A stretch of 64,000 bases of DNA from Moelleriella libera RCEF 2490 (GCA_001636675.1 AZGY01000004.1:766552-830551); one strand, 5' to 3'; shown: positions 1 through 12,395, numbered from the stretch's first letter. Made by a program: numbers and translations. Notes: generated from the sequence alone by a model not told the origin.

Positions 1-155
1 TGCGGAACACACTTGTAGGCTGTGTGGAACACTCGATACTAGGCTGAGGCTGAGGCTGAACTCTTTTTTTACACTTATGTAAGCTTTTTCCGAGGCTTGG
101 CCGGGACGGCGCTAAGCCTAATTGAGTGTTCCACAGCCTACAAGTGTGTTCCACA
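1..155. mobile_element. MITE-like element with about 32-bp terminal inverted repeats
   Basis: Positions 1-34 and 124-155 are inverted copies of each other. The left arm reads GGAACACACTTGTAGGCTGT from position 4. The right arm read on the minus strand is the same apart from one mismatch near the end and a 2-base insertion in the left arm. About 90 bases lie between the arms, with no coding capacity, and the interior has a short GAGGCT repeat. Short length, terminal inverted repeats and no ORF fit a miniature inverted-repeat transposable element. The left limit may lie outside the window, so no target-site duplication can be checked. Confidence 0.5.
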
Positions 156-811
156 CTCCCCTAAAGTATGATGTCTTTTCTTGGAACGGTAGCGGAAATG
201 CCGAGTCTTGATGGCGTACACGCCAACATGGACGAGAAACACCGAACCCAAGGTCGTACGCGCCAACACGTAATGTAAAAAATTACAAAGCGTGCACGCA
301 CTCAAACACAGTGAACTTGCAGACACACACAGAACAAGTGCAACGAACATGCCGAGCGTGCAGGCTGCAGTGCAAGTCACGAAACGCCTCTCTCCTCCCA
401 TCGCCCTTTTCCCCCCCATGCATGCCAAGGTGCATATTCAACGTGCAGTGCAGCTCCGCTGCCAGGGAACATGTTCTCGATGCGCCCGAATGAACGCACG
501 CAAAGGGTGCGTACAAGTCTGCATGTGCATGTGCATGTGCATGGGCACGAGGGTAAGTACATAAGTAGGTGGGTGTTAACTAATCCGTGATTCACAAAAT
601 GCCGAACCAATCCCGATCCCGATCTGAATGCGCACGCGCGCGATAACACCACGCATGCTCGCACTACCACCAGGCCGATTTTCGAGGATCCCGAATGGCT
701 GCGCAACACATCCAAGGCTGCGCTGCATATGCACAGCTAGGCAATGTGCACATGGCCTTCTTCACCTGGGTTGCAGGCAGTCAGCCGGTCAGTCAGTCAG
801 TCAGTCATCTT

Positions 812-870
812 TCTCGAGCGCAGCGAGGACAGCCCGCCGCAGGCGACCCCCGGTAGGGCCGCCGGAGGCA
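812..870 (+). repeat. Dispersed GC-rich repeat, copy 1
   Basis: This segment begins CGAGCGCAGCGAGGACAGCC at 815 and ends in GCCGCCGGAGGCA. The same sequence recurs at 27009-27066 in the same orientation, and at 26396-26460 and 26497-26561 inverted. A shorter diverged copy lies at 13616-13653. It follows an AGTC microsatellite. It carries no ORF of its own. Confidence 0.8.
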
Positions 871-1312
871 CAACCGCAGGCAGCTTTCTCGGGGGCCGCG
901 TTTCAGAGACTGCTTCTTCTTTTTCCCTGCGTAGCCGCGCCAGCCAGCCAGCCAGCCACTCGCCGGCAGTCCACGCCGCATGTGGCTGCGAGGCGCTGCT
1001 CTGACCGGGCCACACAACTTCGCGGTACGTAAAACGATGTATACGTCAAGTACGGTTAGGGAGTTTTCGGCCGTGGACGTCTCAATCACGCGATCATCGG
1101 CCCGCATGAAGTGTTCTTGTCTTCTGCTTCGGAAACACATCATTCGTTCATTGCGTGTGCTTGCACGTGTTACACCAGACGGACGGACAGGCAGACAGAC
1201 GGACGGACTTGTCGTGCGTGCAGCGCCGAACCCGAACCCTGTCCCGTCAGGTCCAAAAGAGGCAAGTCCCTGCAGGTAGATAGGTATTTCGGTGAGTGAA
1301 CAGTGATGAGTG

Positions 1313-1541
1313 GGCAGGCAAGCAAGCAAGCAAGCAGGCAGGCAGGCAATCAACAAGAAAGCAGACATGCTCCGTACAAAAAGCACGCAAACATGACGCG
1401 GGGGGCCGAGAGTCTGTGCCGCTCGGTCCGAAGCCACATCTACCATGTGTATGTCCGTACCTCGAACATGTCTACACGTGCATTCTCGTCATCACGGCCT
1501 TTTGTGTGAGTGTGAGTGTGAGTGTGTGTGTGTGTGTGTGT
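1313..1541. repeat. Microsatellite cluster (CAAG/CAGG and TGTGAG/TG)
   Basis: A run of CAAG then CAGG tetranucleotides covers 1313-1349. A run of TGTGAG grading into pure TG covers 1504-1541. Both are simple-sequence repeats in non-coding DNA. Confidence 0.8.
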
Positions 1542-3266
1542 TGTGGGCTCAACCCACCGGGCGGCCACCTCGTGGTGTGTTCTGCCACGACAACGACAAG
1601 AGTGCGGTCACAATCACGACACTGCACTCAAACTGCAGCAGCATCATCACACATCGCCATCACACGACGTATGCGCGCAAATCACCCGTGGGCGTGAGCG
1701 TGAGCGTGAAGGGGTGGGGCCTTCAAAAGCAAGACAAAAAGGCAAACGTGCAGCAGCCACGGCTGAAAAGTGACAGAGCAAAGGACGGCCAACGCATATC
1801 CTTGCAGTAAAACGAGTACGACCGATCGTCGACCTTGCGTATCTGCGATGGTGTGACCGTTCGCTGCCTCCCACGTGGTGCGCGTAACATCGGCTGATGG
1901 TGTGGTTTTTTTTTCTTTTTCTTTTTAATTTTCCCTCTTTGCTTGTGACGCAATTCCGGTCTGCATATGGCAATCATTAGCGCCGCCGCCCTGCTCTTCC
2001 CCACAAAAGAACAGAACAGAACAAAGAACATGGAGGATCGAGAAGGAAGCCAAGGTAGCATTTGGCCCCCCCCTTTTACTCTTCTTCTTCTCTTCCTGCT
2101 GCTGCTGTCCATGTGATAGGATCAGATGTTACGGGCCTCCGGCCTTGAACAGAAAACGAAGCCCCAGGGGTGCTGGCAGGCGACCAATGGCGTTTTGGGT
2201 GCTGGTCAGCCAGCCAACCAGCCGGGAAAAACAACAACATCAACAACAGGCATCAGATGGGGGGGGGGGCCAAAGTAAACCAAAAGTGAGGCTGTCACAA
2301 TGCATCCTATCGGCGATTGGCCGGGCTGGGTGACAGGAGGCGGGATCGAGAAAGACGGACGGAATTTGCGGGATTGCGGGTTCGGGGGGGGGAAAGAGGC
2401 GTTTCGGTCGTGTCTCCCACTGGTCGGTTTTGGGTGCATCGAGGCACCTCGGGCGAACGCGCTTACCACCCACCGGTGCACCACCTACCAACCTACTGCT
2501 GCATTGCCTTGCATCGGCCAAGGCAAAGCCCATGCCGTGTAAGTCGGCGTCCGTCAAAAGCCACCAATCAACCACCACATCGGAGCAGCATCGTGAGTGT
2601 AAACATGGCGGCGTTTGGTGATGATGATGCAGTGATTATGGCCATCGGCTCCAAAACAAATAAATGAAATGGGAAAAAAATCCGAGGCTAGCTGTATAAA
2701 GCGATTCAAGGCTCCCGTGCATGAGTGAGACTCGCACAATCATCATCATCATGTTGTATAGCGGTAATGGAGAACCCCTCACACAAGAAGACGAAAGTGA
2801 GGCGAGACACGCAGCGCAACATCAACAACAACAACAACAACAACAAGGCACCATCGTCATCCATTGGTTCAGAGGTAACAATACGGAACGGACGAAAATG
2901 GTAAAAAAGCTTGTTTTACAGAGCCGCAATCGGGACCGACGAGGACGTCGGCTCACGAGGCTCCGAGAGTCAACCAACGTCTTTGCCGGGCTGGCATGTT
3001 TTCCTCACCCCCCTTGGCCCCCAAAGCGCGAAAAACATCGACAGACAAACTTGGAACCGTCAAACACACGACACCAAAAAAGGAAGAAAATAGTAATAAT
3101 CATAAAGTCGATGCCGTGATAGCACTCTGTAGATGAGGTCGGTACATGCCACCAGGGAGGATACGAGGAGGCATCCTCCCTTCATCTGCCCCGACAAGCT
3201 ACGTGATGGTGAACCAGTACGACATGAAGCCGTCACCTCGGCGGCCAACACGCGGCAGCTCATGGA

Positions 3267-3390
3267 GCTGCCCAGAAAACACTCCCATCAAGGACAGTAG
3301 ACCAGCAGCTACCGAGGGAACGCCTCTTTCAAGGACAGTCAACTTAGAGGCTACCCAGGAAAATGCCACTATCAAAGACAGTCAACATCC
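3267..3390. repeat. Three-copy tandem repeat, unit about 41 bp
   Basis: Three diverged units start with GCTGCC, GCTACC and GCTACC at 3267, 3308 and 3350, spaced 41 and 42 bases apart. Each has a central CATCAAGGACAGT-like core (TTCAAGGACAGT, ATCAAAGACAGT in the other two). It ends about 45 bases past the ADE6 stop codon, so it may lie in that gene's 3' UTR. Confidence 0.65.
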
Positions 3391-3436
3391 GTGACCAGAC
3401 CAACTCGTGCCTCGTTCCTTCGTGCTTAACAGGCAA

Positions 3437-6400
3437 TCAGCCTACCCATCTGCGCGCGCTCTTGAAGATGCGTATCCAGGGCCCAAAATCACCCCATTTC
3501 TCCGTCGCCCCCGGCGGCATGTAGCTGTTGACGCCCGCGGCAATCGTCCGCTCGGGATGAGGCATCATGGCAACCACCCGGCCATTCTTGCTCGAGACGC
3601 CAGCCACGCCCCCGGGGCTGCCGTTCGGATTGTGCGGATATCTCTCCGTCACCTTGAGACGGTTGTCCACGTATCGCATGGGAATCATGCCAGCGTTGGC
3701 CATCTCCTGGAGCGAGTTTGGAGACGGGAACTTGGCCCGGCCCTCGCCGTGAGACACGACCACGGGGAGAGACGAGCCCTTCATGCCGTGGAAAAACACC
3801 GACGGCTTGCTCTCGTCCTCCGTGATCGTCACCATGCTGTAGCGAGCCTCAAATTGCGCACTCTCGTTGTGGACAAAAGTTGGCCAGTGATCGGTGCCGG
3901 GGATGAGCCCTTGGATGCGCGTCAGGAATTGACAGCCGTTGCAGATGCCCAGAGCAAAAGTGTCGGGGCGCGTGAAAAAGTTGACAAATTCGCGACGCGT
4001 GCTCTCGTGCAAGAGGACCGACTTGGCCCAGCCCTGACCGGCGCCGAGCACGTCTCCATACGAGAAGCCGCCCGGTGCCGCGAGCCCGGTAAAGTCGGCG
4101 AGCGAGCGGCCCTGCAGCACGTCCGTCATGTGCACGTCCACGGGCTCGAAGCCGGCCGCCTTGAAAGCAAAAGCCAGCTCTGCGTGGCCGTTGACACCCT
4201 GTTCGCGCAGAATGGCCACTCTGGGAATCTTATTGAGAAACCCGGTGATGGACGACTTGATGGGCATGATGTTTGACGAAGGGGAATATGTCAGGCGATA
4301 AGAGATGCCCGGGTCCGTCGTGTCCGAAATGGTCGCAAACTCAGCGTCGGCGCACGCAGGGTCATCTCTGAGGCGCTGTATCTGATGCGATGTTCTTGAC
4401 CACCATTGTTGCATTTCGGCGCGGTCGAGCGTCGCGAAAGCCGCGGCGCCGTGACGGATGGTTAACGTCTGGCTGGAGCTGGCCTTGACGACACCGAACT
4501 TGCGGATAAGGCCTGGCGGAGGGCCGCACGTGGCAAAGCATCGCTTAAAGTTCATCTCATCCGAAGCCTTGACCTGGAAGACCGCGCCAAGCTCCTCATT
4601 GAATAGTGCCTCAAGCAGGTCGCGAGCTCCGCCTGTCTTCGAGATTCCATCCATCATCATGTCCACGCCGCATCGGCCGGCAAACATCATTTCCGCAATC
4701 GTCGTCACAAGGCCGCCGTCCGATCGGTCGTGATACGCCAGCACAACACCGCTCTTGTGCAGTTGTGACAGGGCATCGAAGTAATCCGTCATGAGGTCGA
4801 AATTCTTCATGTCGGGACAGTCGTTCCCAAGGGCGTTGAGGGACTGGGCCAATGCCGAGCCGCCCATGGCTTTCCGGCCCTCTGCAAGATCGACAAACAT
4901 CAATATGCTCTCACCAACCTCCTCCACGCGGCGAAGCTGGGGAGTCCACGTTCCCAGAATGTCTTCCACGACGGAAAAGGCAGAGACAACTACCGACACC
5001 GGAGCTGTGACACTTTTGACGTCGCCCCCGTCTCTCCACACAGCCTTCATCGACGTCGAGTCCTTTCCGACGGGTATGCTCACGCTGAGCTGCGGGCACA
5101 TTTCCATGCCGATCGCTTCCACCGCTTCAAACAAAGCTGCGCCCTCACCATCATGATTGACGGCCGCCATCCAGTTTGCCGAGAGCTTGACCCGCCGTAG
5201 ATCGCCCATGAGGTCTGCGGCGCCAATGTTCATCAGACTTTCGGCAACGGCCATTCTGGCAGACGCAGCGGCATCAATGAGGGCCAGGGTTGGCTTTTCG
5301 CCCATCGCCATCGCCTCGCCCGTCATTTGTCTGCCGCTCAAGTTAAATGACGTGGCCGTGACGGCAACGTCGGCAACGGGTGTCTGCCACGGTCCGACGA
5401 ATTGGTCTCGTGCAGTGAGGCCGCCGACGGTCCTGTCGCCAATGGTAATCAGGAACGACTTTGAGCCCACGGCCGGGACCTGGAAGACCCTTTCCACGGC
5501 CTTCCGGAACAAGCTAGCATTGTCGAGCTCAGCGCCAAAGGCCTTTTGCAAGCTGACCAGGGCATCGAAGGGGGCGAGCTTGGGGCGTCTGGAAGAGACA
5601 ATCCTTTCTTGCTGCCTCTTGGGCGGGAAAAGAGCCTGCATTGGTAGATCAATGGGGCGAGGGTACTCCTTTGACTCGCGGTCTGTGACGACGAGTCTTG
5701 CGTCACCTTGACCGCCTCTGCTTGCCACGACGCCCACATCAGAGAATCCACAGCGCTCTCTGCGGCAAATGCTGGAGAATCTGTTCATATTCTCAGGGTT
5801 GACGAGGAGGACGTATCGTTCCTGGGCCTCGTTGCACCAGATCTGTAGGGGGCTCATGCTTCGATCGGCACTCTCGACTTGGCGCAACTCAAAGTTGCCT
5901 CCGAAGCCAGCATCCTTAACCACTGCATGGAAAGTCAGAGATTGGCGTCCAAAGAAAGGTCCCCCGTCAATTCATGTAACACTCACACTCCGGGAGGGCG
6001 TTGGAGAGACCTCCAGCTCCGACATCATGGATCATCGCAATCGGATTTTGATCGCCTAGAGCTGTGCAGGTGTTGATCACCATTTGAGCACGGCGTTCCA
6101 TCTATCTCACGTTAATTTCTGCGTCCTGGGTATAGAAAGGGAATACTCACCTCGGGATTTCCGCGCTGCACGCTGTCAAAGTCCAGGTCGGCGTTGCTGT
6201 CTCCCGAGGCATTGCTTGATGCCGCACCCCCGCCAAGGCCAATCAACATGGCAGGACCACCGAGGACGATAACGTGTGCGCCTTCGCGAACATATCTCTC
6301 CTCTTTCAAAGCATTCATGGGGCGAACAGTGCCGACACCGCCAGCCAGCATAATGGGTTTATGGTATCCTCGCCATGCTGACGCTGCTCTTTCTGACGCT

Positions 6401-7826
6401 CCGCTGGTTGTCTCAGGAACGAGCAATGTTCGAAAACAGCCCGTCAGGCAAGGACGACCAAATTCATTGTTGAAGCGAGCGCTTCCAATGGGCGCTTCCA
6501 GAATAATGTCCAGACTGCTGGCATAGTGAACAGGTCTTCCAGTATCAGTTTCCCAAGGAGCCCTTTGATCAGGGATAAGGAGGTCAGAAACCCAATAGCC
6601 AGCCAGTCCTCCTTTGGTCACGGAGCCACGGCCAACCGCAGCTTCATCGCGAATCTCGCCGCCCGATCCGGTGGCTGCGCCGGGAAAGGGACTATCATTT
6701 CCGAAGTCAGGCCAGAAAATTCAGATTTCTAGGAGTAGATAGAGGGCGCGCTATGAGACTCACGAGATGGCAGTGGGATGGTTGTGAGTCTGTGAACATG
6801 AAGAGATTAGTTCCCCTGATCAACTCGCATGTAATCGTCAGCCGACCAACCTCAACCTTGGCCAGAATGTGGACTGGTTCTGGGGTCAGAGTCCAGGATC
6901 CGGTGGAATAGTCGGGCGCCCAAGAGTTGGCACGCTCGCCCTGGAGAACTGCAGCATTGTCGCTGTAAGCCGAGACGGTGAATTCCGGAGTCTTTTGATG
7001 TGTGTTCCGTATCATGTCGAACAGACTCTTGTCTTTTCTGGCCCCATCAATGGTCCAGCTCGCATTGAACACTTTATGGCGACAATGCCTGGATATGAAA
7101 AATCAGCAGAGAGCAAACATCGACACGACCATGACAGAAACTAGCGGACGGAGCTTACTCTGAGTTGACCTGGGCGAACATGAACAGCTCAATATCGTTG
7201 GGCGATCGACCGAGCTTTTTGAAGGTATCAACGAGGTAAAGCACCTCAGATTCGTCGAGACTGAGCCCCTTCTTCTTGTTGTACTCTTGCAGAACTTGGA
7301 CGGGGTCCTCACCGTCTGCGAAAATGTCCACAACCTCGAGGGGCGCAGGCGAACCGATTGCAAACATGTCTTCCAGCTGAGGCTTCTCAAGTGCGAAGGT
7401 TTCTGTCATGCGATCGTGCAGGATATCGCGGAAAGTGGCGTCTTGCCCAGCGACATAGACGTCTTCAAACTCGACGACAATCAAGCGCCCCCTTTCGATT
7501 CGCCGGACGTGCTCCTTGAGGCCGCAGACGTGGGCGATGCTGGTGGCCTGCGAGCTCCATGGAGAAAGGTAACGGGGTGTCGCATAAACGGTGATTGCAT
7601 TGCTGGCGCTTTCGGAGGCGAGGAGTGGCTCGGAATCGACATCTTGGAGCAGAATCTTGACCTTATCGAGAACATCCTCGTTCTGGGTCTTGAAGTCAAT
7701 GTAGTAGACCCATTGACCGCGAATTTGCTTGATCCTTGGCTGGCTGGTCTTGTTGGCCCTGGCGGCGAGGTTTTGTGCGCTCGTCGCAGTATAGCAGGAA
7801 CTACCGATGAGGACCACGTGAGGCAT
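3437..7826 (-). CDS. ADE6: Phosphoribosylformylglycinamidine synthase (FGAM synthase)
   Basis: This enzyme converts FGAR, glutamine and ATP to FGAM in cytosolic de novo purine synthesis (step 4). Six exons join in frame: 7826-7159, 7088-6851, 6789-6764 (26 nt), 6691-6151, 6101-5987 and 5922-3437, giving 1,357 residues, the usual length of the single-chain eukaryotic enzyme. Visible landmarks are the SEHCRHK motif made by the exon 1/2 join, THNHPTA spanning exon 3, and the C-terminal class I glutaminase with GICNGCQ (Cys about 1190) and HPER (His about 1318, Glu about 1320). The start at 7826 gives MPHVVLIG; longer in-frame ATGs upstream add only unlike residues. All introns have GT-AG ends. 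It is divergent from the PEX26-like gene, about 2 kb away. Identity is secure; exact ends of the tiny exon 3 rest on frame and motif continuity. Confidence 0.96.
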
Positions 7827-9860
7827 TCTGACTCTGAACGCGCCGGCCCGGAGCGCAGGACCGGTCACGGGTAGGGCGCGAGGGGGGAAGGTGAGGCAAT
7901 GATGCTGCCGAGCGTGCACGCGGTCACGTCCGTCGTCCGCGAATCTCGGTTTTGCTCTGGGATTGGAATTTCAGTGCCCCTCATCTTATCGATAGCGGGG
8001 CGAAACCAAGCATGCAGGGGCTGGAAAGGACGGGTGGGTCAATGGGGGACACCGAAAACAGAAATGGCCGGTAGGTAGCCTTGACGTCCAACTCGACGTG
8101 GCGTTTTTCCCGCTTTTCAGTTCACGAACAGCATGAAAGCTGGAGCTCCCGAAACGGCTCATATGTCTGACTTGACATCATTGCGCGCTGCAACGGTTGG
8201 CTGGCTGCGTGGATTTTTGAATTCATCTCACACTGACGTTGGAATGACGGCTCGATCCGCCGAGACAAGGGGCAGTTTTGCTTCATCTGTGTCGTGTTGA
8301 CTTGCAGAGACCAACAACGCAAGCAGGAGCCGTCCCAGTTTCCTCAGCAATCGGTTGATGAGTGCCCGTTTGCTGACTGTTCCTGATCGAACAGTTTGTT
8401 CCAAGGACTTGACTGTCGAGACGCGTCAGCCTGTTGCTGTGCCTGATCGTTGAACAAGCTGATGAGAAGTGGGCTTTGCCACGAGGTACATGACACGACG
8501 ACGCAGACTGACAGGTGTCTCGCGTCAGGTCCTCAAAGAATCATCTTGCCATTCCATCGTGATGTTCTCTGCATTGTGCCCACGGTCTGTGGCCCTCACC
8601 GCGTCAATCATCACGCCTACGCAATGTACTGGCATCCATGAATTAATCATCATACATACTCTTTTTCTTACGCTGGGTGGGCGATGTGGCCGTGGTATGG
8701 ATGCTTCAGAGATTCCGACAAAGCACGACATTTGTCCGAGGAAACACTGGCAGAAACAGTGCAAAGAAAGAAAAGCCTGACGATGTCACTTGGATCGCAC
8801 ATGTAGCTTCGCCAGCCCCTGAGACGAGGCTTCGTTACCGCGTCCTTTTTTGTTTCTTCCTTGCGGAAAAGGCAGCTGCCTCACTGACCACTTTGCTGTA
8901 TTTATTACTGCGAACCAATGTTGTGCCGAATGATCCATTGTGACGATACAAGCACCAATGTTATACCAAAAGATTCATTGTGACAATATAAGCAAGGGAC
9001 TTGTGGTCTCTATGGGTCACCTCTATGGGTCACGAATTGCGAGAACATCATATGTTCAACGCCAAGGATCTGGCAAGTGTTTGTCCAAAGACTCGTGAGT
9101 CTGTAACTCTCGGGTGTCGCTGTTCGCGTCTTTCATCATGGTGAAACATAGGGCAGCAATGACTGACACGAGCCTGGTCTCGCTACTTGGGGGGGGACAA
9201 AAAAGACCGTCATCCTCTGACGATGCGGGACCGGCATGCATGCGTGTCTACATGAGAAGTATCCAGCAGTGTCGTGCCCGTCGTCGCTTGTGAACGCTGT
9301 CTTACACGCAGCAGACAATGACCTGCGCCAAGCATTGTCAGGAAGACGTGACCATTTCTTTGCAATCCTGCATATCGGAGGGTTTGCGCATTCACTCCCA
9401 AAATATGTCAACCAGATCGATGATTGAGGGCAGAATGAATACCCGTCGTGCAATACTGAAACCAGGATGGTGTGGTGTCATGAGCAAGACAGGGACCGAT
9501 GAGGCGGTGACGCTCCTGCCGGCCAACGAACGACACGTGGGGGGGCAGCAGCACCAACTGACAGCGGGCGCCCGAAGAAACTTGTTCAGGCCCAGCCAGG
9601 GCCATGTGCGGCCCCCGCGGCCAACGGCCCCCGCAGATGGGCAAACCGCCGACAGCCTCGGCTCAACGACCTTGCCAAATCCACTTTGCTAGATCGACGC
9701 TTCCGTCCACGAGCAAGGCCGACGAGAGGATGCATTCCTCCTTGCCCTCTTCATTCACCCTCGTCTCGTGCGGCAGCTGCTAGAAAGAGATTGGGAAGGC
9801 GAGAGGAAGAAAGAGAGAGGCTCCGACGATTGAGACACGACCGACGTTCAATCGGCGACG
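7827..9860. other. Intergenic region between divergent ADE6 and PEX26-like genes
   Basis: About 2 kb that must contain both promoters. No convincing ORF is present on either strand. It contains a tandem 40-bp duplication at 8914-8993 and a 13-bp direct duplication CTCTATGGGTCAC at about 9008-9033. No TATA or factor site could be assigned with confidence. Confidence 0.6.
8914..8993. repeat. Two-copy 40-bp tandem duplication with transition-biased divergence
   Basis: Copies 8914-8953 and 8954-8993 start ACCAATGTT and end AAGC. By eye they differ at seven positions. Six of these are G/A or C/T transitions with the A or T in the second copy. Confidence 0.7.
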
Positions 9861-11293
9861 ATGGCGCCCTCTGCCAGTGCCGCATCTTCCTCAGTCCGCG
9901 TTGGCAGCAGCAGCAGTCCTTCCTTGAGCGCGTCCGAGACGTTCAGTCGCAATCTATTGTCATCTTCGATCTCCTCCCTGCGGTCCTCAGCCACCACGTC
10001 GAGGCACCCGTCTCACATCTCCAAGACATACCGTCAGGCTTCGACCCTGTTCTTGACGCGACGCCTACCCGAAGCCCTCACCACCTTGACGCCGCTCATC
10101 ACTCCGCCAGGCGCAGGTGAGCATGGAGAGGAGCCTGCGCCCGTGGCCTCTGCGTCCCGGACGACGAGGACAAAGGTCTGGAGCCTGTACCTGACCATTC
10201 TCAATGCCGTCTTGGAGATGGGCGTCGAGGAGGGCAAGGACGCCTTTGGCAACCGGGAATGGAGGGCGCTCTGTGCCAAGGTTCGTGACGGCCAGGTTTG
10301 GGAGGAAGTCGTCCGCAATGGCTACCACGGTGTGGAAGGGGACGTTGACTCGGAAGTCGTCATCAACTTGTGAGTTCTTCGGGCGATGTAGCAGCGAGAG
10401 TGCCGGGATTTGCTAATACGGACGGGTCGTGCAAACGCAGGGCTACTCTGTTGCTCGCGCACGCTCGCGACCAGATTCTGAACCAACGACGACTGGAAAC
10501 ATATCTGGCGACCACGGTCGAGCCACAATTTGATCTTTCGAGCAAATTGAACGGGTCGTCAGCACCGAGGTCGCGCGCCGGCTCACGGTACAGGTCGCCG
10601 GGCCCGGGGGCGAGTGGTGCAAACACGCCGCGAGATCTCAACACCCGCGTCAAGATCCTCGAGCTCTACACCCTGCACGTCCTTCTCCGAAACAACGAGT
10701 GGGACTACGCCCGCGAATTCATCAGCGAGAGCCCCGTCTTGGACGAAGAACGCAGGGAAGCTTTTCTGCAGGCGCTCCAAAGCTTGCAAGAAGAACAGCG
10801 CGAGCAGGAGCGCTTGGAGGAGCAAGAACGCGCTAGGCAGCAAGACGAGCGGCGTCGCCAAAATGAGGAGGCGAGGCGCCGAATTGCCGACGACGAAGCC
10901 CGGGAGCGAAAAAGACTCGATGCAGAGGGCGCAAGACAAGATGATGACCATGGTGCTGATGGCAGATATACCCGGTCAATACGATCTCAACATGTGCCCA
11001 GCAAGCCGTCCATCTCATCGCGGCAGCACACCAGCAAGGCTGCTACCGCGCCGGCAACCTTTACCGGCCGAGCCACCGTCATCATGGGCCGTTTGCAGAG
11101 TGCCATAGAGGAGGTGGCTCGTTCACTGAACAACAATCCGGCGCTGCTCACGAGGTTCCTGGTCTTTCTCATTGGCTTCCTCGTCATGATGGGTCACAGA
11201 GGTCTTCGGCAACGACTTCAGCGGATTCTCGGCGCTGGCTGGGCCAAAGTCATGGCCACGGCAGGCATGGGCACCAAGGTTAGCTACATATAG
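9861..11293 (+). CDS. Pex26-like tail-anchored peroxin
   Basis: Two exons, 9861-10369 and 10441-11293, join in frame to 453 residues (intron GTGAGT...CGCAG). The N-terminus is Ser/Ala-rich. Then comes a helical segment with TYRQASTLFLTRRLPEAL. A long charged Arg/Glu/Gln coiled-coil region follows around residues 280-350. A single hydrophobic segment lies near residues 407-421 (RFLVFLIGFLVMMG), followed by a short basic tail ending KVSYI. This layout, with a cytosolic domain and one C-terminal membrane anchor, is that of fungal Pex26/Pex15, which recruit the Pex1-Pex6 AAA complex to peroxisomes to recycle the import receptor Pex5. The assignment rests on architecture and a remembered likeness to the fungal family. 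Another tail-anchored protein remains possible. Confidence 0.6.
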
Positions 11294-11798
11294 AGCCTTA
11301 CCGGCGGCACGCATTTGTGATGTGTTTATGAATGATTCGTCTGAGTCACGGCGTGGGGGCATTGTGGCATCATGTCACCTTTTTTTTTTCTCTGTATTTA
11401 TCACTCGGGGCCACCCAGCTGCTGCGACAACAGGCGTTCTCGGTAGCCTTGCTTTGCACAAAATCAAAGGTTCTTTTTGTTTTCGTATGCCGTTAATTGG
11501 AAAACGTGGTAGCTGCGCCGCCAAATTGTCCCATCTCCTGTCGATTAGAAATACTGTCGACAAACAAACATTGCGGTATCTCGTCCCTTGGCGCTGTGCC
11601 CCGTACATGTTTTCTTTCCCCTTCTCACACGCCGCAAACGCTGGATTCGATTCATTCCCTTGTAACGCCACCCAAAATATGATTCTCCCCGAGAGAACGA
11701 TTTCAGAAATATAAAACAAAATCGAGAGGGAAAAAGACACGTAAAGTTAACAAAACGTGAAGTGAAAAAAGCAATGCCCAACCCGGGCCGCACAAGGG
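11294..11798. other. Intergenic, convergent 3' ends
   Basis: About 500 bases between the stop of the PEX26-like gene and the stop of RDS3. It is relatively AT-rich with short homopolymer runs, as expected of 3' UTRs. No gene is seen. Confidence 0.6.
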
Positions 11799-12395
11799 CT
11801 AATAATTCGTCGACCGATTCGTCTTTTTCTGATAGAACAACTGCAGCACAAGAAAAAATTACACGTCAGTACACCGAGGTCAACACTTGAAGGGGGGGCC
11901 GGGGGGAGAAAAGCTCCGTGACCAAACCGAGCATATACATTATGCGCGTTCTGATCGAGCGTTTGGAAGGAGTGTTGTTGGGGAAAAGGGGGAGAAACGT
12001 ACATCGGTTCTTGAACTACCCAGGTTGATAATCTTGGGACACCCGTCGCGGTCCTTCTCCAGCCTCGTGCACTCGAAGCAGTAAAAGGCGTCCGAGATGC
12101 CTTCGCCGCCGCACACGACGCACTTGTTCTGGTAGTTGCCGAAGCTGCACTCGTCGCAGATGCGCACGAGCGTCGTGGGGCGCACGTACGAGTCGCACAC
12201 GGGGCACTTGCCGTCGCACTTGTCGCAGAGGCGGCCGATGGCGATACCGGATTGCTTCCGGCACATGACGAGATCGCTGCGCAGATGAGCTCACGTTAGC
12301 ATCATTCTCAAGGCAATGAATGATAAGAAACAGTTGTGAGTAGGAGGGAGGAAGGGGGGCGGCCAAGAAGAAACGTACGGGTGGTGGCGCGACAT
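11799..12395 (-). CDS. RDS3: PHF5A/Rds3-type subunit of the SF3b complex
   Basis: Rds3 is a small zinc-finger protein of SF3b in the U2 snRNP that contacts the branch-site adenosine pocket. Three exons, 12395-12379 (17 nt), 12276-12003 and 11840-11799, give exactly 110 residues, the length of human PHF5A. The chain opens MSRHHPDLVMCRKQSG and has the family's run of paired cysteines (CDKC, CPVC, CDEC, CVVC, CFEC). It continues through KDRDGCPKIINLGSS. Introns are GTACGT donors with GCAG and TGCAG acceptors. The last exon reads LFYQKKTNRSTNY. After FYxKK this differs from the Tyr-Gly-Phe-Lys-Lys-Arg end of the animal protein. The short first exon is supported by frame and by the conserved HHPDL. 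Identity is very secure; the C-terminal exon slightly less so. Confidence 0.93.

Larger units (their letters stand above)
156..3436. other. Intergenic region, repeat-rich, no gene seen
   Basis: No ORF here resembles a known protein, and the short ORFs have the composition of random or microsatellite DNA. The stretch holds simple repeats (AGTC at 787-806, CAAG/CAGG at 1313-1349, TGTGAG/TG at 1504-1541, CAA at about 2823-2846), one copy of a dispersed GC-rich repeat at 812-870, and a three-copy tandem repeat at 3267-3390 next to the 3' end of ADE6. Confidence 0.6.
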
